From: Emticicia sp. BO119
GTDB taxonomy: Bacteria > Bacteroidota > Bacteroidia > Cytophagales > Spirosomataceae
NCBI RefSeq assembly: GCF_013912375.1
Contig: NZ_JACETV010000001.1
Location: 1,588,217-1,652,216 of the forward strand
Reading direction: 5' to 3'
Length of the DNA: 64,000 nt
Below the pieces are notes generated by a model. It had not been told where the DNA came from. It was given only the letters and a program-made list of their open reading frames with translations, and searched no databases. Both the position numbers and the translations under genes were made by a program. Position 1 is the stretch's first letter. Every line of letters begins with the position of its first letter. Shown one piece after another: positions 36,844-46,061 of the stretch.

Positions 36844-37383
36844 CTATTCAAGAGCCGCTTCTTCGTTAATATGCGCCTCTGCCAATTCAGTTAATTTATG
36901 ATCTGCCTCCCCCTCTTCATCTAATGTAGTCTGTAATATTTCTGCTACCTCAAAATAACCCAGAATGCGGGCAATATTACGTAATGTGCCATAAGAAGCT
37001 ATTTCGTAGTGTTCAACTTTTTGTGCAGCCATTATTAGCCCACAGTCTCTCACAAAACTTCTGGTTTCAGTTGAGTTAACGATTTCATCACCCTCTTGTA
37101 ATAAACCTTCCATTGCAGGACATTTTTTTGCCTGAATTTTTTCACCAATAATTTCAAAAATTCTTTCAAGTCGGTTTACATGTTTTTCTGTTTCATTATG
37201 ATGTGTTTCAAATGCTATTTTAAGATCTTCTGAAGTCGCTGCTTTAGACATCTTAGGTAATGCCTTCGCAAGATGATTTTCTGCCCAATACAGATCTTTT
37301 AAACCATCAACAAATAGTGTTCTCAGTTTTTCACCATCATTTTCTGAAAATTTTGAGCTCAAATTTTGATTTGGATTTTTCAT
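36844..37383 (-). CDS. YciE/YciF (DUF892) ferroxidase-like protein
   Basis: 179-aa ferritin-like protein. The DUF892 pattern is visible: LRTLFVDGLKDLYWAENHL near residue 20, FETHHNETEKHVNRLERIF near 58, IMAAQKVEHYEIASYG near 118 and LDEEGEADHKLTELAE near 152. These carry the Glu/His residues expected for a di-iron site. YciE/YciF proteins are induced by osmotic or stationary-phase stress in other bacteria. It closes the stress-type gene group. Confidence 0.88.
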   Translation of the reverse strand: MKNPNQNLSSKFSENDGEKLRTLFVDGLKDLYWAENHLAKALPKMSKAATSEDLKIAFETHHNETEKHVNRLERIFEIIGEKIQAKKCPAMEGLLQEGDEIVNSTETRSFVRDCGLIMAAQKVEHYEIASYGTLRNIARILGYFEVAEILQTTLDEEGEADHKLTELAEAHINEEAALE

Positions 37384-37778
37384 GATTATATGGATTTAAT
37401 TAAATGGAAAATAAGAGAAGTACTTATTAATGGTTGTTATTGCAAAAAAACTGTTCCATTATCAAGACTATTAATTCGATAACCAAGAGATAATAATATT
37501 CCACAATGGATTAAAACCCTTAATCATTTGTAGTAAAAAACTGGTTACTACTAAAGAAAAAAAATATTTTTTTATACCCGAAGGATTATGAAGATTATTT
37601 GGATTTTGAGTAATTGTAAGGTGTTGATTATCAGTGATTTGTGTTTTTGAAATTTTGGAAAATTATGAGTAAAACAGAATTTTTCAGGCACTTTTTTCGT
37701 TATATTATAAGGTATTATCTTTCAAAAAAATACCTATACTATCCACAAGTTTTATTTATTTAACCATGCTGTTTTATT
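37384..37778. other. Non-coding region, 395 bp
   Basis: No gene is supported here. It contains a loose hairpin (TTTGTAGTAA ... TTACTACTAAA, about 37526-37553) and AT-rich DNA. No consensus TAnnTTTG promoter with a -33 partner was found for either flanking gene. Confidence 0.5.
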
Positions 37779-38810
37779 ATGAAAAATGTAGAAAGAAAAT
37801 CAGTATTTAAAACCTATCATTCAGGTAAACTAACAATGATGGATGCCTCTTCTATTCCGGCGCAAGTATTTTTGAATCATTTTGAGGCAATCCATCGTAA
37901 TATTGATATGGAAAATGAAATGAATCAGATAACTTCATTACTTTTCTGGAAGAAATTTAAGCCGTTCATGAACAATAATCGGGTTGACTATATCAAAACT
38001 ATGCTCCTGAACGCCTGGAACACCGAGTTCGCATTAAGAAATGTAGTAAAAAATTCTGATACCCGATTTCTTAACCATTCTTTACACTGGACCTTCCCAC
38101 AGGCTTATTTCAGTATATTTTATTCCATTCGGGCTTTAATGGGTACACAAGGCATATATACTGCCGACGAGAGCACTTTATCTAAGCGAATGGCTAATTG
38201 GATAGAGAGAGGGTTCTATCCGTCTTCTCTTGGGTATTATAGTTCTGGCAATTATAATGACTTTAAAATACATAGATTACCGAAGGCGACAATTCAACCA
38301 AGTGTTGATTATCTGAAAGATGATGAAGATATAGTATCACATATAGCACAGTTTTTAAAAACTACAAGAGGGATGAAGGCGAAAAAGTTAAGGGAAGAGA
38401 TTCAGAGTAATGAAGACACCGCCTTGAAAAATAAAAAAAACGGTGACCCTATTCTAAAGTTTTCAAAACAGGATTGGGCAAAGATAACGTCTCAATTACC
38501 TGTAACAACAGTTTTCGATTTAATAAGTCGCTTGAAGTATTCTGAAAGCAATAGAGAAATTGAGCGTTACCTAAATGCAAATATTGCATTTGATGCTTTT
38601 CACAATTCATTAACAGGCATTGTTTACAACGTTAATCTTGTACATGAAACATACCTTGTAAAAGCTTTGGGCATGGAGGCTTATCAATATTTATTAAATG
38701 AAATGCCAATTTATTTGCAAGATGGATTTGCATATGAAAGGTTTAATAATATTATTAAACCTCAGATGCTCATAAAACCAGTTTACAATAAAAAGCCGTT
38801 GGCTGCCTGA
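37779..38810 (+). CDS. Unrecognised 343-aa protein, possible HEPN-like helical domain
   Basis: I do not recognise this family. The protein is soluble, mostly helical and without a signal peptide. Residues of about 70-125 (NAWNTEFALRNVVK ... FPQAYFSIFYSIRALMGTQG) resemble the helix pattern of HEPN domains, and RFLNHSLH fits the loose RX4-6H motif, though this could be chance. A conserved-looking C-terminal block reads AFDAFHNSLTGIVYNVNLV and LVKALGMEAYQYL. It stands alone between two long non-coding regions, the downstream one rich in short repeats. Base composition is like its neighbours. Confidence 0.6.
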   Translation: MKNVERKSVFKTYHSGKLTMMDASSIPAQVFLNHFEAIHRNIDMENEMNQITSLLFWKKFKPFMNNNRVDYIKTMLLNAWNTEFALRNVVKNSDTRFLNHSLHWTFPQAYFSIFYSIRALMGTQGIYTADESTLSKRMANWIERGFYPSSLGYYSSGNYNDFKIHRLPKATIQPSVDYLKDDEDIVSHIAQFLKTTRGMKAKKLREEIQSNEDTALKNKKNGDPILKFSKQDWAKITSQLPVTTVFDLISRLKYSESNREIERYLNANIAFDAFHNSLTGIVYNVNLVHETYLVKALGMEAYQYLLNEMPIYLQDGFAYERFNNIIKPQMLIKPVYNKKPLAA

Positions 38811-39564
38811 TAGACTGGTTTTAGTAATAGTGACACAAAAGAGGAGACACTTTTGATGCCTCCACTTTTGTCAGATTTTGTAGCTATTAGCTCAAGAGAT
38901 TTAATAAAGTAAGTTGTGCAAGATTTAATAACTAAAACTAAAGTCATGTAAATTCTAATAAAGCATCTTAAATTTTTTAATATAAATTGTATTTTGCCTA
39001 TCCAGATTATGTGAGTTTGTCAAAAAATATTGTTATTAAATCAGATTTATGACATTCACGCATCCATATTAACTATGGGAATCTGTTAATTTAAACGTGT
39101 TGTGTGTACTATCAGACAATGTAAAGTTGGTGAATTTAATAGCTTATAAATTTTTAATGACTTGTTAATTTTAATAAGTTGTGAGATTTTAATGTTGTTA
39201 GTTGTGTGAATTTAAGCAACTATTATAAAACCACTCTGAAATGGAATTATAAATAATTTAAGTTGTGTGTATTTGAGTTGCGTTCTTGTTTACCTTAATG
39301 GTAAAATATCTCTATATAAATTCGGAACTATTAGATTGCTTTAAAACAAGGGGTATATTAAATACTATACCCCTGTTTGACTTTCACAACCACTATAGAA
39401 TCCACGATTAATATCTTTGTTTGTCTAATTTTCAATTTTAACCTTTCCCTCTTTTGCTTTTACACCTGTTTTGTCATAAAGTTCATAGCTTTATTTTTGT
39501 TTTTTCCGGTGCATCTGATTCACTCTATTTTACTTTATGATGGGTTATTGTAAGTTTTTGAAAA
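38811..39564. other. Long non-coding region with degenerate GTTGTG repeats
   Basis: No convincing gene is present in these 754 bp. At least five copies of a motif close to AAGTTGTGnGnATTTAA occur on the plus strand, at about 38911, 39123, 39176, 39199 and 39259. Weaker forms lie at 38941, 39095 and 39159. Spacing is irregular (17, 23, 36 and 60 nt between neighbours). A strong hairpin lies at 39344-39378. The region could be a regulatory array or a decayed gene. Confidence 0.55.
39344..39378 (-). terminator. Hairpin, putative terminator
   Basis: GGGGTATA (39350-39357) pairs with TATACCCC (39366-39373), extended by AAACA/TGTTT across a bulged A. On the minus strand it ends in TTGTTTTA, and it lies about 190 nt beyond the minus-strand small membrane-protein gene. 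Confidence 0.45.
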
Positions 39565-39822
39565 TTAAGGCTCAGCTTTTAATGTATCACCTTTTACAAC
39601 CGCTGCTGAATCTTCAGGAGTTACTACACCAAATCGCCCTCCCTTACCAGCTTCTCCAGGTCCTCCAACGGTGATGTAACCACCAATCCAAGCAATTATT
39701 GAAAAAACGATTCCTAATCCGAAAAGCCAGATCAACATTTTTTTGAAATTAAGGTTCTTTTCTTCTTTTACCTGTTCCTCCTCATTGTGGTCGAGGTGAT
39801 CTTCTTTTTCTGATTTTTTCAT
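39565..39822 (-). CDS. Small single-pass membrane protein
   Basis: 85-aa protein from the ATG at 39822 (MKKSEKEDHLDHNEEEQ). A charged acidic N-terminus is followed by one membrane helix (KMLIWLFGLGIVFSIIAWIGGYI) and a short tail (GGRFGVVTPEDSAAVVKGDTL). I do not know its family or function. An upstream in-frame start at 39891 would add 23 residues with no support. It is a single-gene unit. Confidence 0.6.
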   Translation of the reverse strand: MKKSEKEDHLDHNEEEQVKEEKNLNFKKMLIWLFGLGIVFSIIAWIGGYITVGGPGEAGKGGRFGVVTPEDSAAVVKGDTLKAEP

Positions 39823-40022
39823 GGTTGTAGATTTAATGCCAAAACATTCAAAAAAATTGTTCCTGTACTTTAAATCTTGAATTGTGGTCAAATTTCCCCA
39901 TTTTGTGGATTGAAACGAGGAAAATACGCAACTATTAGATTATGAGTTGTTTTATTTGATAAAAAGCAATATTTAGAGTAGAAGTAGAAAATAAGTTGAA
40001 TTGAAAATCGTTTTCATACTTG

Positions 40023-40256
40023 ATGAGAAAGATACTTGCTTTAATTTTTTTGCTCTTTTTAATGCAGAGTTGCTATATTTACCGACCGTGCCCGATCAAA
40101 TCTTGCAAAGTGTGGATGGAACATAGGCATGGAGAAAAGACTTTTTCTCCACGAAAGATATGGAAAACCCGGATACATTTTGTTGGTGAGAATCTGGTAG
40201 GAAACAGCAACAAAAGAAAGGTCAGGAAGCAAAGACGCCAGCTTGAGAAAAACTGA
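40023..40256 (+). CDS. Small basic lipoprotein
   Basis: 77-aa protein from the ATG at 40023. The N-terminus is a lipoprotein signal with lipobox LMQSC (Cys near residue 17), followed by YIYRPCPIKSCKVWMEHRHG and a strongly basic C-terminus (NKRKVRKQRRQLEKN). Similar short Cys/His-bearing lipoproteins occur in other Cytophagales as far as I recall; none has a known function. The basic tail could bind polyanions such as nucleic acid or lipopolysaccharide (speculation). Confidence 0.65.
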   Translation: MRKILALIFLLFLMQSCYIYRPCPIKSCKVWMEHRHGEKTFSPRKIWKTRIHFVGENLVGNSNKRKVRKQRRQLEKN

Positions 40257-40270
40257 TAAGGAGATCAGCC

Positions 40271-40723
40271 TTAGAAATCTAAGTGGCAGTTGATCCATTC
40301 ATCATCAAACCTTGTTGGAAAATTCTTTCGGTAAAAATTAATGGCTGGCTCGTTCCAGTTTAAAACCTGCCACATCATGCCAGTGCAGTCTGTTTTTTTT
40401 GCTTCTTGAATAGTCCTGTCGAATAGTAATTTTCCAAGACCATTGCCACGCATTGCCTCAGTTACTACGATATCCTCTAAATATAATCTTTTACCTTTCC
40501 AGGTAGAATAGCGGTAATAATACACAGAAATACCTTGGATTTTATTATCAGCTTCGGCCACGAAACAACCAAAGATTTTATTTTTACCAAATCCATCTTT
40601 TAGCATCATTTCAATGGTATTGGTGACTTGTTCAGGAGCTTTTTCATAGATGGCAAGTTCATAAATTAAATTAAAAACTTGCGGAATATCTTCTTTTGTT
40701 ATCTTTCTAATTTTGATTTTCAT
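40271..40723 (-). CDS. GNAT-family N-acetyltransferase
   Basis: 150-aa acetyltransferase from the ATG at 40723. The acetyl-CoA-binding motif A is visible (LEDIVVTEAMRGNGLGKLLF), as is motif B (MMWQVLNWNEPAINFYRK). The pattern YEKAPEQVTNT near the N-terminus and LNWNEPAINFY are close to diamine (spermidine/thialysine) N-acetyltransferases. The substrate is probably a small amine. An upstream in-frame start at 40750 adds nine residues and is not favoured. Confidence 0.88.
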   Translation of the reverse strand: MKIKIRKITKEDIPQVFNLIYELAIYEKAPEQVTNTIEMMLKDGFGKNKIFGCFVAEADNKIQGISVYYYRYSTWKGKRLYLEDIVVTEAMRGNGLGKLLFDRTIQEAKKTDCTGMMWQVLNWNEPAINFYRKNFPTRFDDEWINCHLDF

Positions 40724-40796
40724 GTTATAGGTTTTTTTTATGAGACTCAATGATAATGTTTAGGACTGCACATTCAGGTTTTTCTACTAATTCTTG

Positions 40797-41828
40797 TTAA
40801 TCTGTAATATAATTTTCCCATTTAGCCAGTACAGTTTTGAAATCATCAGGTAGTTCTGTATCAAATTGTAACCATTGTTTAGTTCGAGGGTGTACAAAAC
40901 CAAGTGTCTTGGCATGTAATGCCTGCCTTGGCATAGCTTCAAAACAATTATCAACAAATTGTTTGTATTTATTAAATAATTGCCCTCTCAGAATTTTGTT
41001 ACCCCCATATTCAGTATCATTAAATAGTGGATGACCCAAATGTTTCATATGAATTCTTATCTGGTGTGTTCGCCCTGTTTCTAAATTGCATTGAATCAGC
41101 GAAACATAGCGTAAATCTTTAAGCACTTTAAAATGAGTGATGGCCTCTTTCCCTTGCGAACCATCAGGAAATACATCTGATACTTTTCGGTTTTTAAGGC
41201 TTCTGCCAATAAAATTATGAACGGTTCCTGTTGACTCTTTTGGGACTCCCCATACTAATGCATAGTAAGTGCGCTCAATTGAGTGCTCAAAAAACTGATT
41301 GGCAAGAAATGTCATGGCATAGTCATTCTTTGCAATTACCAGTAAACCAGAGGTATCCTTGTCGATTCTATGAACTAAACCTGGGCGAATCTCTCCATTC
41401 CGATGGGTTGGTAAGTTTTGTAGATAATAAATTAATCCATTTACCAAAGTTCCTGTCCAGTTCCCAAAAGCTGGATGAACAACCATTCCGGCAGGCTTAT
41501 TGATTATCAGAATATCTTCGTCTTCAAAAACAATATTGAGTGGAATATTTTCAGGCACAAGATCTGTATTTCTCGGAGGTTTAGGAAGAGAATAGGTGAT
41601 AACATCAAAGGGTTTTACTTTATAACTTGCTTTAGCAGGCAGGCCATTGACTTTAATAGTTTCGGCCTCTATAGCGTTCTGAATTCGGTTCCGTGAAATG
41701 TTTTTGGAAAAATGCGGTAAATATTTGTCCAATCTCATTAAGGCTTGTCCTTTATCAACCACTACCCGTTGATGCTCGTAAAGTTCGTCTTCTTCGTCGT
41801 TATCGATATTCTCTTGTAATTCAGACAT
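40797..41828 (-). CDS. rluD: RluD-type large-subunit rRNA pseudouridine synthase
   Basis: 343-aa RluA-family enzyme. An N-terminal S4 RNA-binding domain (MRLDKYLPHFSKNISRNRI, about residue 31) is followed by the catalytic domain with the active-site aspartate in LVHRIDKDTSGLLVIAK and a C-terminal HQIRIHMKHLGHPL block. The domain structure and PAGMVVHPAFGNWTGTLVN are those of RluD, which modifies helix 69 of 23S rRNA. Other RluA-family members cannot be fully excluded. It is a single gene, divergent from the PLP enzyme. Confidence 0.9.
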   Translation of the reverse strand: MSELQENIDNDEEDELYEHQRVVVDKGQALMRLDKYLPHFSKNISRNRIQNAIEAETIKVNGLPAKASYKVKPFDVITYSLPKPPRNTDLVPENIPLNIVFEDEDILIINKPAGMVVHPAFGNWTGTLVNGLIYYLQNLPTHRNGEIRPGLVHRIDKDTSGLLVIAKNDYAMTFLANQFFEHSIERTYYALVWGVPKESTGTVHNFIGRSLKNRKVSDVFPDGSQGKEAITHFKVLKDLRYVSLIQCNLETGRTHQIRIHMKHLGHPLFNDTEYGGNKILRGQLFNKYKQFVDNCFEAMPRQALHAKTLGFVHPRTKQWLQFDTELPDDFKTVLAKWENYITD

Positions 41829-41928
41829 TCTGATTAATTTTGGTGCAAATCTAAAAAAGGATTAACATCCTGATATATTTATATTATAGCTTAGTATAGT
41901 CGAGAGCCTTTAATCAAGGTACAAAGAT

Positions 41929-42813
41929 ATGTTTGATTTTGAAAAAATACTAAATCTACCCTCTCCATTAGAGGCGATTCATGAGCCAGTATTCGAAGAA
42001 ATGGCCTTAAAAGTTTTTATAAAAAGAGATGATTTAATACATCCGCAGATTTCGGGAAACAAATGGCGAAAATTGAAATTTAATCTTTTAGAGGCTGAAA
42101 GAAAGAATTTTAAAAAGCTGATTACTTTTGGAGGGGCACATTCTAATCATCTGTATGCCGTGGCTGCAATTGGAAAGTATTTTGGCTTTGATACAAGAGG
42201 AATTATCAGAGGTGATGAATTAAATACTTCATCAAGCATAACTTTGCAATTTGCAGACAGATGTGGTATGAAATTACATTTTGTTTCAAGAGAGGCATAC
42301 AGGGACAAAAGCAGATTGTTAGATATTTACGCAAAAGATGACCATTACGTTCTCCCTGAAGGCGGAACAAATGCCTTGTCGCTGGCGGGGGTGGGCGAGA
42401 TGTATGATGAAATCAGAAGTCAATTAGGTTATGAACCAGATTATATTTTTTGCCCTGTTGGCTCTGGCGGCACAATTGCAGGGTTAATCAATACAACTAA
42501 CAGACCTCAGATAATGGGTATCTGTGTCTTAAAAAATGCACAGTATTTAGAAAATAAAATAATAGAATTAATAAAAAATAAAGAAAATCTTTTTGATAAA
42601 AACTTTAAGATTTTCTGGGATAAGCACCATGGTGGATATGCAAAAAAAACAAAAGAGCTTCTTTCGTTTATTTCAGATTTTGAAGAAAAGCATTCTATAA
42701 GGCTTGAATACGTATATTCTGGGAAAATGTTTTTTGCTTTTTATGAATTACTGAGAAGTGAAATAAAAAATAATAGCACGGTGGTATTAATTCATACTGG
42801 TGGATTACGGTGA
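41929..42813 (+). CDS. PLP-dependent ACC deaminase / D-cysteine desulfhydrase-family enzyme
   Basis: 294-aa fold-type II PLP enzyme. The PLP lysine lies in HPQISGNKWRKLKFNLLEA (about residue 47), followed by TFGGAHSNHLYAVAA. The phosphate-binding glycine loop is PVGSGGTIAGLIN near residue 182. The family includes D-cysteine desulfhydrase and 1-aminocyclopropane-1-carboxylate deaminase; the residues that separate them cannot be judged safely by eye. It is a single gene 69 nt upstream of the NagB-like gene. Confidence 0.87.
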   Translation: MFDFEKILNLPSPLEAIHEPVFEEMALKVFIKRDDLIHPQISGNKWRKLKFNLLEAERKNFKKLITFGGAHSNHLYAVAAIGKYFGFDTRGIIRGDELNTSSSITLQFADRCGMKLHFVSREAYRDKSRLLDIYAKDDHYVLPEGGTNALSLAGVGEMYDEIRSQLGYEPDYIFCPVGSGGTIAGLINTTNRPQIMGICVLKNAQYLENKIIELIKNKENLFDKNFKIFWDKHHGGYAKKTKELLSFISDFEEKHSIRLEYVYSGKMFFAFYELLRSEIKNNSTVVLIHTGGLR

Positions 42814-42830
42814 TTCTGGACAAATTTGAA

Positions 42831-42838
42831 TACTTTTG
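42831..42838 (+). promoter_or_regulatory. Candidate -7 element for the NagB-like gene
   Basis: TACTTTTG fits TAnnTTTG and would place the start near 42844, about 40 nt before the ATG. No TTTG is seen at the -33 position. Confidence 0.35.
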
Positions 42839-42882
42839 TAAGAACCATTCAAACATATCATTATTTATAAAACCTTTAACTT

Positions 42883-43602
42883 ATGCAAATAGAAGTATTC
42901 GAAAATCCTCAGGAATTAGCTCATCATACCGCAAACTTTATAATAGACTTGGTAAGAGATAATCCCACAGCAACTCTTATTCTTACATCAGGTGATACTC
43001 CTGTCAAAACTTATAAGAAAATTGTTGAATTAGCTTATCCAGGAGATTTTGATAAGGTTACAGTAATTGGTTTAGATGAATGGGTAGGCGTGCCAGCGAC
43101 AAGCGAGGGGAGTTGCCGATATATAGTTGAAGAAAACTTATTAAAACCTCTTAATATAAATTCTGAACAATACACTTTTTTTGATTCAATGACAGAAGAT
43201 CTGCAAAGTGAGTGTGAGAGAGTAGATAAACTCATATTGGAGAAAGGAGGAGCAGATTTTATCATCGTTGGTGTAGGGTTGAACGGACATATCGGTTTAA
43301 ATGAGCCTGGCACAAGCTTTGACCTATATTGCCATGTATCGAAGCTTGCAGAAATTACAATAAATACAGGTCAGAAGTATTTTAATCAAAGTACTGACCT
43401 CACGCAAGGAATTACTATTGGGTTAAAGCACCTTTTAGAAGCCAAGACAGCGGTTATGATTGCCACTGGGGATAAAAAAGCTGAAATTCTAAGAGAAATT
43501 GTTCTTCAAGATCCAAATATTAATCTCCCGGCCACTGTTTTCAAAAAACATATTAACGGGCACATCTGGATTGATAAAGCTGCTGCCTCGTTACTTCAAT
43601 AA
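42883..43602 (+). CDS. Glucosamine-6-phosphate isomerase / 6-phosphogluconolactonase-family protein
   Basis: 239-aa NagB-like protein. Conserved blocks are LILTSGDTPVKTYKKI near residue 32, VIGLDEWVG near 62 and IIVGVGLNGHIGLNEPG near 130, which match the NagB active-site regions including the catalytic Asp of LDEW. It could act on glucosamine-6-phosphate or galactosamine-6-phosphate. Its C-terminus overlaps that of the convergent DUF5694 gene by 12 nt. Confidence 0.87.
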   Translation: MQIEVFENPQELAHHTANFIIDLVRDNPTATLILTSGDTPVKTYKKIVELAYPGDFDKVTVIGLDEWVGVPATSEGSCRYIVEENLLKPLNINSEQYTFFDSMTEDLQSECERVDKLILEKGGADFIIVGVGLNGHIGLNEPGTSFDLYCHVSKLAEITINTGQKYFNQSTDLTQGITIGLKHLLEAKTAVMIATGDKKAEILREIVLQDPNINLPATVFKKHINGHIWIDKAAASLLQ

Positions 43603-44451
43603 GGTCTTGGCGTCAACTACTTCAAAGTATGGGTGTGTTTTGAGCATATCTATTAAAACCTGTATGTGTCCTCCACCAATAATGACCAATAACTTTTGGT
43701 CTGCGGGATTTACCCTAAGGAGTATATTCTGGAGTATTTTAGTGTTTCTAAAATACTCCTTGGCGGTAAACTCTGCTCCATAACCATTTGTATTGGTATC
43801 CATCCAACCTGTAATGTTGAAATAATGCAGAGTTGCAATACTTTCTTCTGAATTTAATAGAAGCAGATGGTCTTTAATGCTCAGGTTTTTCCATGTTTCA
43901 TATCTGGCAAGATAATCTTTTAACGCTTTATTTACACTAGGATTAGCCTTGAAATAGGCATCATAAGAGGGTCGTTTTCTTTCTAATTCATGCGCGTAAA
44001 AACTCGCCAGCGTATCTATTTTATTTCGGGCCACTTTTAATCCTGACACCAACTCAGGTTGAACGTAATTTACGCAAGTCACTCCCGTTGGGTGGTTCAA
44101 TCTTTTTGCCAGTTTTATACCCAATTGGTATATTTCGTTATATTCAATATTACGATCAGTTGGTTTAACCCCATTCTGATAATTTTTATAGACATTATCC
44201 CAGAAAGGCTGAGTATCTGGTGTATTCTCTACAAATATCTTATCTGGTTTAAACTTTGCCAAAGACTCAACAACCTCTGAAATCTGATGTTGCCTGTCAG
44301 AGGAAAGCAAATCAGTAAGTGAACCTTGTTTATAATCAGGGGTTTCACCCATATGAAAAACACCAAGAAAAGCTATCTGTATTTTCCCACTTTGTGAAAA
44401 TGAAGGATAAGAAAAGGCCAACAGGAAAACAAGAAGAATATTTTTTTTCAT
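43591..44451 (-). CDS. DUF5694-family secreted protein
   Basis: 286-aa protein with a signal peptide (KKNILLVFLLAFSYPSFSQ). The body has FLGVFHMGETPDY near residue 28, a KPDKIFVENTP block near 72 and a C-terminal LVIIGGGHIQVLIDML. The pattern matches DUF5694 and is reminiscent of the TraB/GumN (ChaN-like) fold with conserved His and Glu residues. Activity is unknown; metal-dependent hydrolysis has been proposed for the TraB superfamily. It overlaps the NagB-like gene tail to tail. Confidence 0.8.
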   Translation of the reverse strand: MKKNILLVFLLAFSYPSFSQSGKIQIAFLGVFHMGETPDYKQGSLTDLLSSDRQHQISEVVESLAKFKPDKIFVENTPDTQPFWDNVYKNYQNGVKPTDRNIEYNEIYQLGIKLAKRLNHPTGVTCVNYVQPELVSGLKVARNKIDTLASFYAHELERKRPSYDAYFKANPSVNKALKDYLARYETWKNLSIKDHLLLLNSEESIATLHYFNITGWMDTNTNGYGAEFTAKEYFRNTKILQNILLRVNPADQKLLVIIGGGHIQVLIDMLKTHPYFEVVDAKTLLK

Positions 44452-44535
44452 GCTTAGGGTTTTACTATAAACTTACACAAAAGACAGCCAATCGGAAAGA
44501 AATTTATACTTTTAAGAATGTAGAATATAGGAGGT

Positions 44536-46008
44536 TCACCATTTTTTGATGATTGAAACATAAGAACCAAAATTATCTCTGATTAGGTCTCCATGGTCAA
44601 CGGCTACATTTACATTTAAGTCAGCTTTCAATTTGCTAAGTGGAATAACAGTATTTACACTATAGGATATTTGAGTAACCGGCGAAATTGGTTTACCGAC
44701 AACATCATAAGAACCAAAGTTTTTGCTAAACGACAATCTGTTAGTAAAACTAATTGTGCCTATCTGATTCATTAAACCCAAATAACAAGCCCATACCCGA
44801 TTATTATTTACAAAGATATAACCATTATCTACCTGCTTTTCTGATCTCAGATTTTCTTCTGGAGTCAAGAATGGAGTTCCGATTGTATTGCGGTTATAAG
44901 ACCAACCATCAAGATATTGCTGATGGTTAAATAAGAAATTTTCTTCGTTAGGATGGCGGTCTGGAAGGCCGAGAAGCCGACCAAATGCAGAGACATAGTG
45001 ACCTTGATTCTTTGTATAAAGATATTCAAAGACAACTTTTTTGAATGCACCTTTATATGGAGTAAAACTTATTCCATACAGGCCGTCGTCAGTATTAGTG
45101 AGACCAAAAAGCTGGCCATCATCAAAGATAAACTGTTTGTAAAGGAGCAATTTACTTTTATTGAAATTTATTTCTGCTCCTGCATCTAACGAACCCAGAT
45201 GATTACCGAACCGATTTCCCAATTCAAACTTATTATAGTCTTCATATTTTGGCGTTATGTGCCATAATTTTTTAAAAGGAAATACAACATTGCCATAAAC
45301 AAACCAATCTTCAGGGAATTTACCATTGAATAGCCTATCATCTCCTTCTGGCAATTTGACTTTTGGTGTACCTCCCCATTGAACATTGTGCACGATACCT
45401 CCAAATAACTTTATTTTGGCGGTAGGTGTACCCAATCTCAGAAATATTGATTTTTGATGAAGATAATAGCCTTTGGCAAAAGCTTGTTCACCAAACCATG
45501 CATGTGCAAAAGTGCCCTTGAAACTTAGCCATTTAAAAAATAATTTAGTATAATCAGGAATGGCAATCTGAATTTTTGGTAGGGGGAGTGCATTGCCAGA
45601 CCACGAAATAGAACCAGAACTCAGTGTTGTATCAACCAGACCAAATATTTCTTTTTTGCGCCCTGCATAAATCTGAAAAGCACCAATTTTTGCGCAAATA
45701 TAGCCTTCAGGGATAATTAATTGGGGTTGTCTCCCAAGTAGCGTTACCAATTCTGCACCATAATCTAATCTGAAAAATTTATTGAGTGTATCTTTTTTAG
45801 TTTTTAAGACTTGGCGACACATGAAGGAAGGAAGCTCTTTTGGAATACTTCCATATTGATTACTTGCTTGCCAGAATGGTAGTTTATTGGTAAGCGAAAA
45901 GTATCCTCCTAATTCAAACTGATAGTTGAACTTGTTTTTGAGCTGTTTTTCCTGTGCGAATACAGCTGTTGTAAACAGAAGAATGCTAATTGAGGTAAAA
46001 AATTTCAT
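44536..46008 (-). CDS. Wzi-like capsule assembly outer-membrane protein
   Basis: 490-aa protein from the ATG at 46008, which gives the signal peptide MKFFTSISILLFTTAVFAQ. The rest is beta-barrel-like, with alternating aromatic strands and conserved blocks YGSIPKELPSF, YAGRKKEIFGLVDTTLSSGS and WGGTPKV. These match the Wzi/capsule-assembly family, which anchors capsule at the cell surface in enteric bacteria. It lies far from the export locus at the left edge, next to a DUF819 transporter. An upstream start at 46107 would overlap the DUF819 gene and hide the signal peptide. Confidence 0.82.
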   Translation of the reverse strand: MKFFTSISILLFTTAVFAQEKQLKNKFNYQFELGGYFSLTNKLPFWQASNQYGSIPKELPSFMCRQVLKTKKDTLNKFFRLDYGAELVTLLGRQPQLIIPEGYICAKIGAFQIYAGRKKEIFGLVDTTLSSGSISWSGNALPLPKIQIAIPDYTKLFFKWLSFKGTFAHAWFGEQAFAKGYYLHQKSIFLRLGTPTAKIKLFGGIVHNVQWGGTPKVKLPEGDDRLFNGKFPEDWFVYGNVVFPFKKLWHITPKYEDYNKFELGNRFGNHLGSLDAGAEINFNKSKLLLYKQFIFDDGQLFGLTNTDDGLYGISFTPYKGAFKKVVFEYLYTKNQGHYVSAFGRLLGLPDRHPNEENFLFNHQQYLDGWSYNRNTIGTPFLTPEENLRSEKQVDNGYIFVNNNRVWACYLGLMNQIGTISFTNRLSFSKNFGSYDVVGKPISPVTQISYSVNTVIPLSKLKADLNVNVAVDHGDLIRDNFGSYVSIIKKW

Positions 46009-46061
46009 TACAGCATATTTTGGGCTACATCGTAATGATTTATAATAGACAAAAACAGTGC

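Noticed and set aside
38811..39564. CRISPR array in the long repeat-bearing gap
   Set aside because: The repeats are short, degenerate and irregularly spaced, and no cas genes are present.
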